Source: Prevotellaceae bacterium UBA1075
GTDB taxonomy: Bacteria > Bacteroidota > Bacteroidia > Bacteroidales > Bacteroidaceae
NCBI GenBank assembly: GCA_002316015.1
Contig: DCCS01000018.1
Location: 33,217-93,875 of the forward strand
DNA: 60,659 nt
Direction of reading: 5' to 3'
Part shown: piece after piece, positions 60,488-60,659 of the stretch
Layout: every line of letters starts with the position of its first letter
How positions within the stretch are numbered: position 1 is the stretch's first letter
Notes under the pieces: generated by a model
Told to the model about the DNA's origin: nothing
The model's input: the letters and a program-made list of their open reading frames with translations, nothing else
Database searches by the model: none
Translations under genes and position numbers: made by a program

Positions 60488-60539
60488 AATCCTCTATTGT
60501 CACGGGACGCAGGTGTACGCCGCGTTCCGTTCACGGATG

Positions 60540-60547
60540 CAAATTTA
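60540..60547 (-). promoter_or_regulatory. -7 promoter element for the TonB receptor/HMA pair
   Basis: Minus-strand TAAATTTG, 52 bases before the ATG at 60487. Confidence 0.6.
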
Positions 60548-60597
60548 CGTTTTCATTGGCTTACGCCAAGCACAACCGCGCATAAAAATGATTTCGG

Positions 60598-60659
60598 CAA
60601 GCCCCCTCCCATCCTCTCCCAAGGGGGAGGGGACAAAAACGCACCGCACTGCATCCGCC
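60598..60659. repeat. C-rich element plus start of a 22-bp repeat array, cut by the window edge
   Basis: A stretch of AAGCCCCCTCCC type with a matching GGGGGAGGGG, followed by CGCACCGCACTGCATCCGCC. This reproduces the order of elements found at 36735-36906. Confidence 0.75.

Overview
The window is chromosomal DNA of a GC-rich member of the Bacteroidales; a Prevotellaceae-like organism is plausible, but the family is inferred rather than proven. The evidence is: TAnnTTTG-type -7 promoter elements (most often TAACTTTG) before many genes, with few Shine-Dalgarno sequences; a C-terminal type IX secretion tail; NigD-like and NVEALA-like proteins; an ECF sigma factor paired with an anti-sigma/outer-membrane-barrel fusion; a sodium-pumping methylmalonyl-CoA decarboxylase operon; and anaerobic ribonucleotide reductase. 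I see no tRNA, rRNA, CRISPR array or intact insertion sequence.

Layout. Positions 1-2348: the tail of a TonB-dependent receptor and a DXS-like thiamine-diphosphate enzyme. 2481-7787 (minus): phoH, a secreted GH10-like hydrolase, purC, ubiE/menG and aroE in one direction. 8093-13278: a DUF5715-like protein and then mmdA-mmdD-mmdC-mmdB, in which the biotin carrier has two biotinyl domains. 13387-16036: xseA, xseB, ilvE. 16270-19188 (minus): mrp, trmB and a membrane-anchored coiled-coil protein. 19481-26226: a very large GH31 glycosidase, then nrdD-nrdG. 26558-28749: an NVEALA peptide, a six-bladed beta-propeller lipoprotein and a membrane-anchored winged-helix regulator. 28750-29491 is gene-free and may hold a structured RNA. 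29492-36727: an SGNH lipoprotein, an ABC exporter and nadK (minus), then DJ-1, ispD, recG. 37183-40460: canonical dxs and trkA.

40403-42843 (minus) is the accessory locus I rate highest. It is a compact three-gene cassette encoding a TIR-like (DUF1863/ThsB-like) protein, an ABC/SMC-type AAA ATPase and a DUF4435 protein with TOPRIM-like acidic motifs. The last two resemble the AriA/AriB pair of PARIS anti-phage defence. The cassette lies directly downstream of trkA, overlaps its 3' end antisense, and no trkH follows. 42953-51137: an SF1 helicase, a sugar-isomerase-like protein, two secreted unknowns, a NigD-like lipoprotein, the sigma/anti-sigma pair and a truncated ATPase remnant. 51340-57907: efp, rpmH, then a tightly overlapping run PASTA-rluD-ddl-acyltransferase-lipoprotein-mnmA. 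58126-60487 (minus): a heavy-metal-associated domain protein and a TonB-dependent receptor.

Several intergenic spacers carry short tandem arrays with a 21-23 bp period (8970, 36863, 47456, 47632, 57908). One of these families recurs at three places in the window. Long perfect stem-loops close many transcription units.
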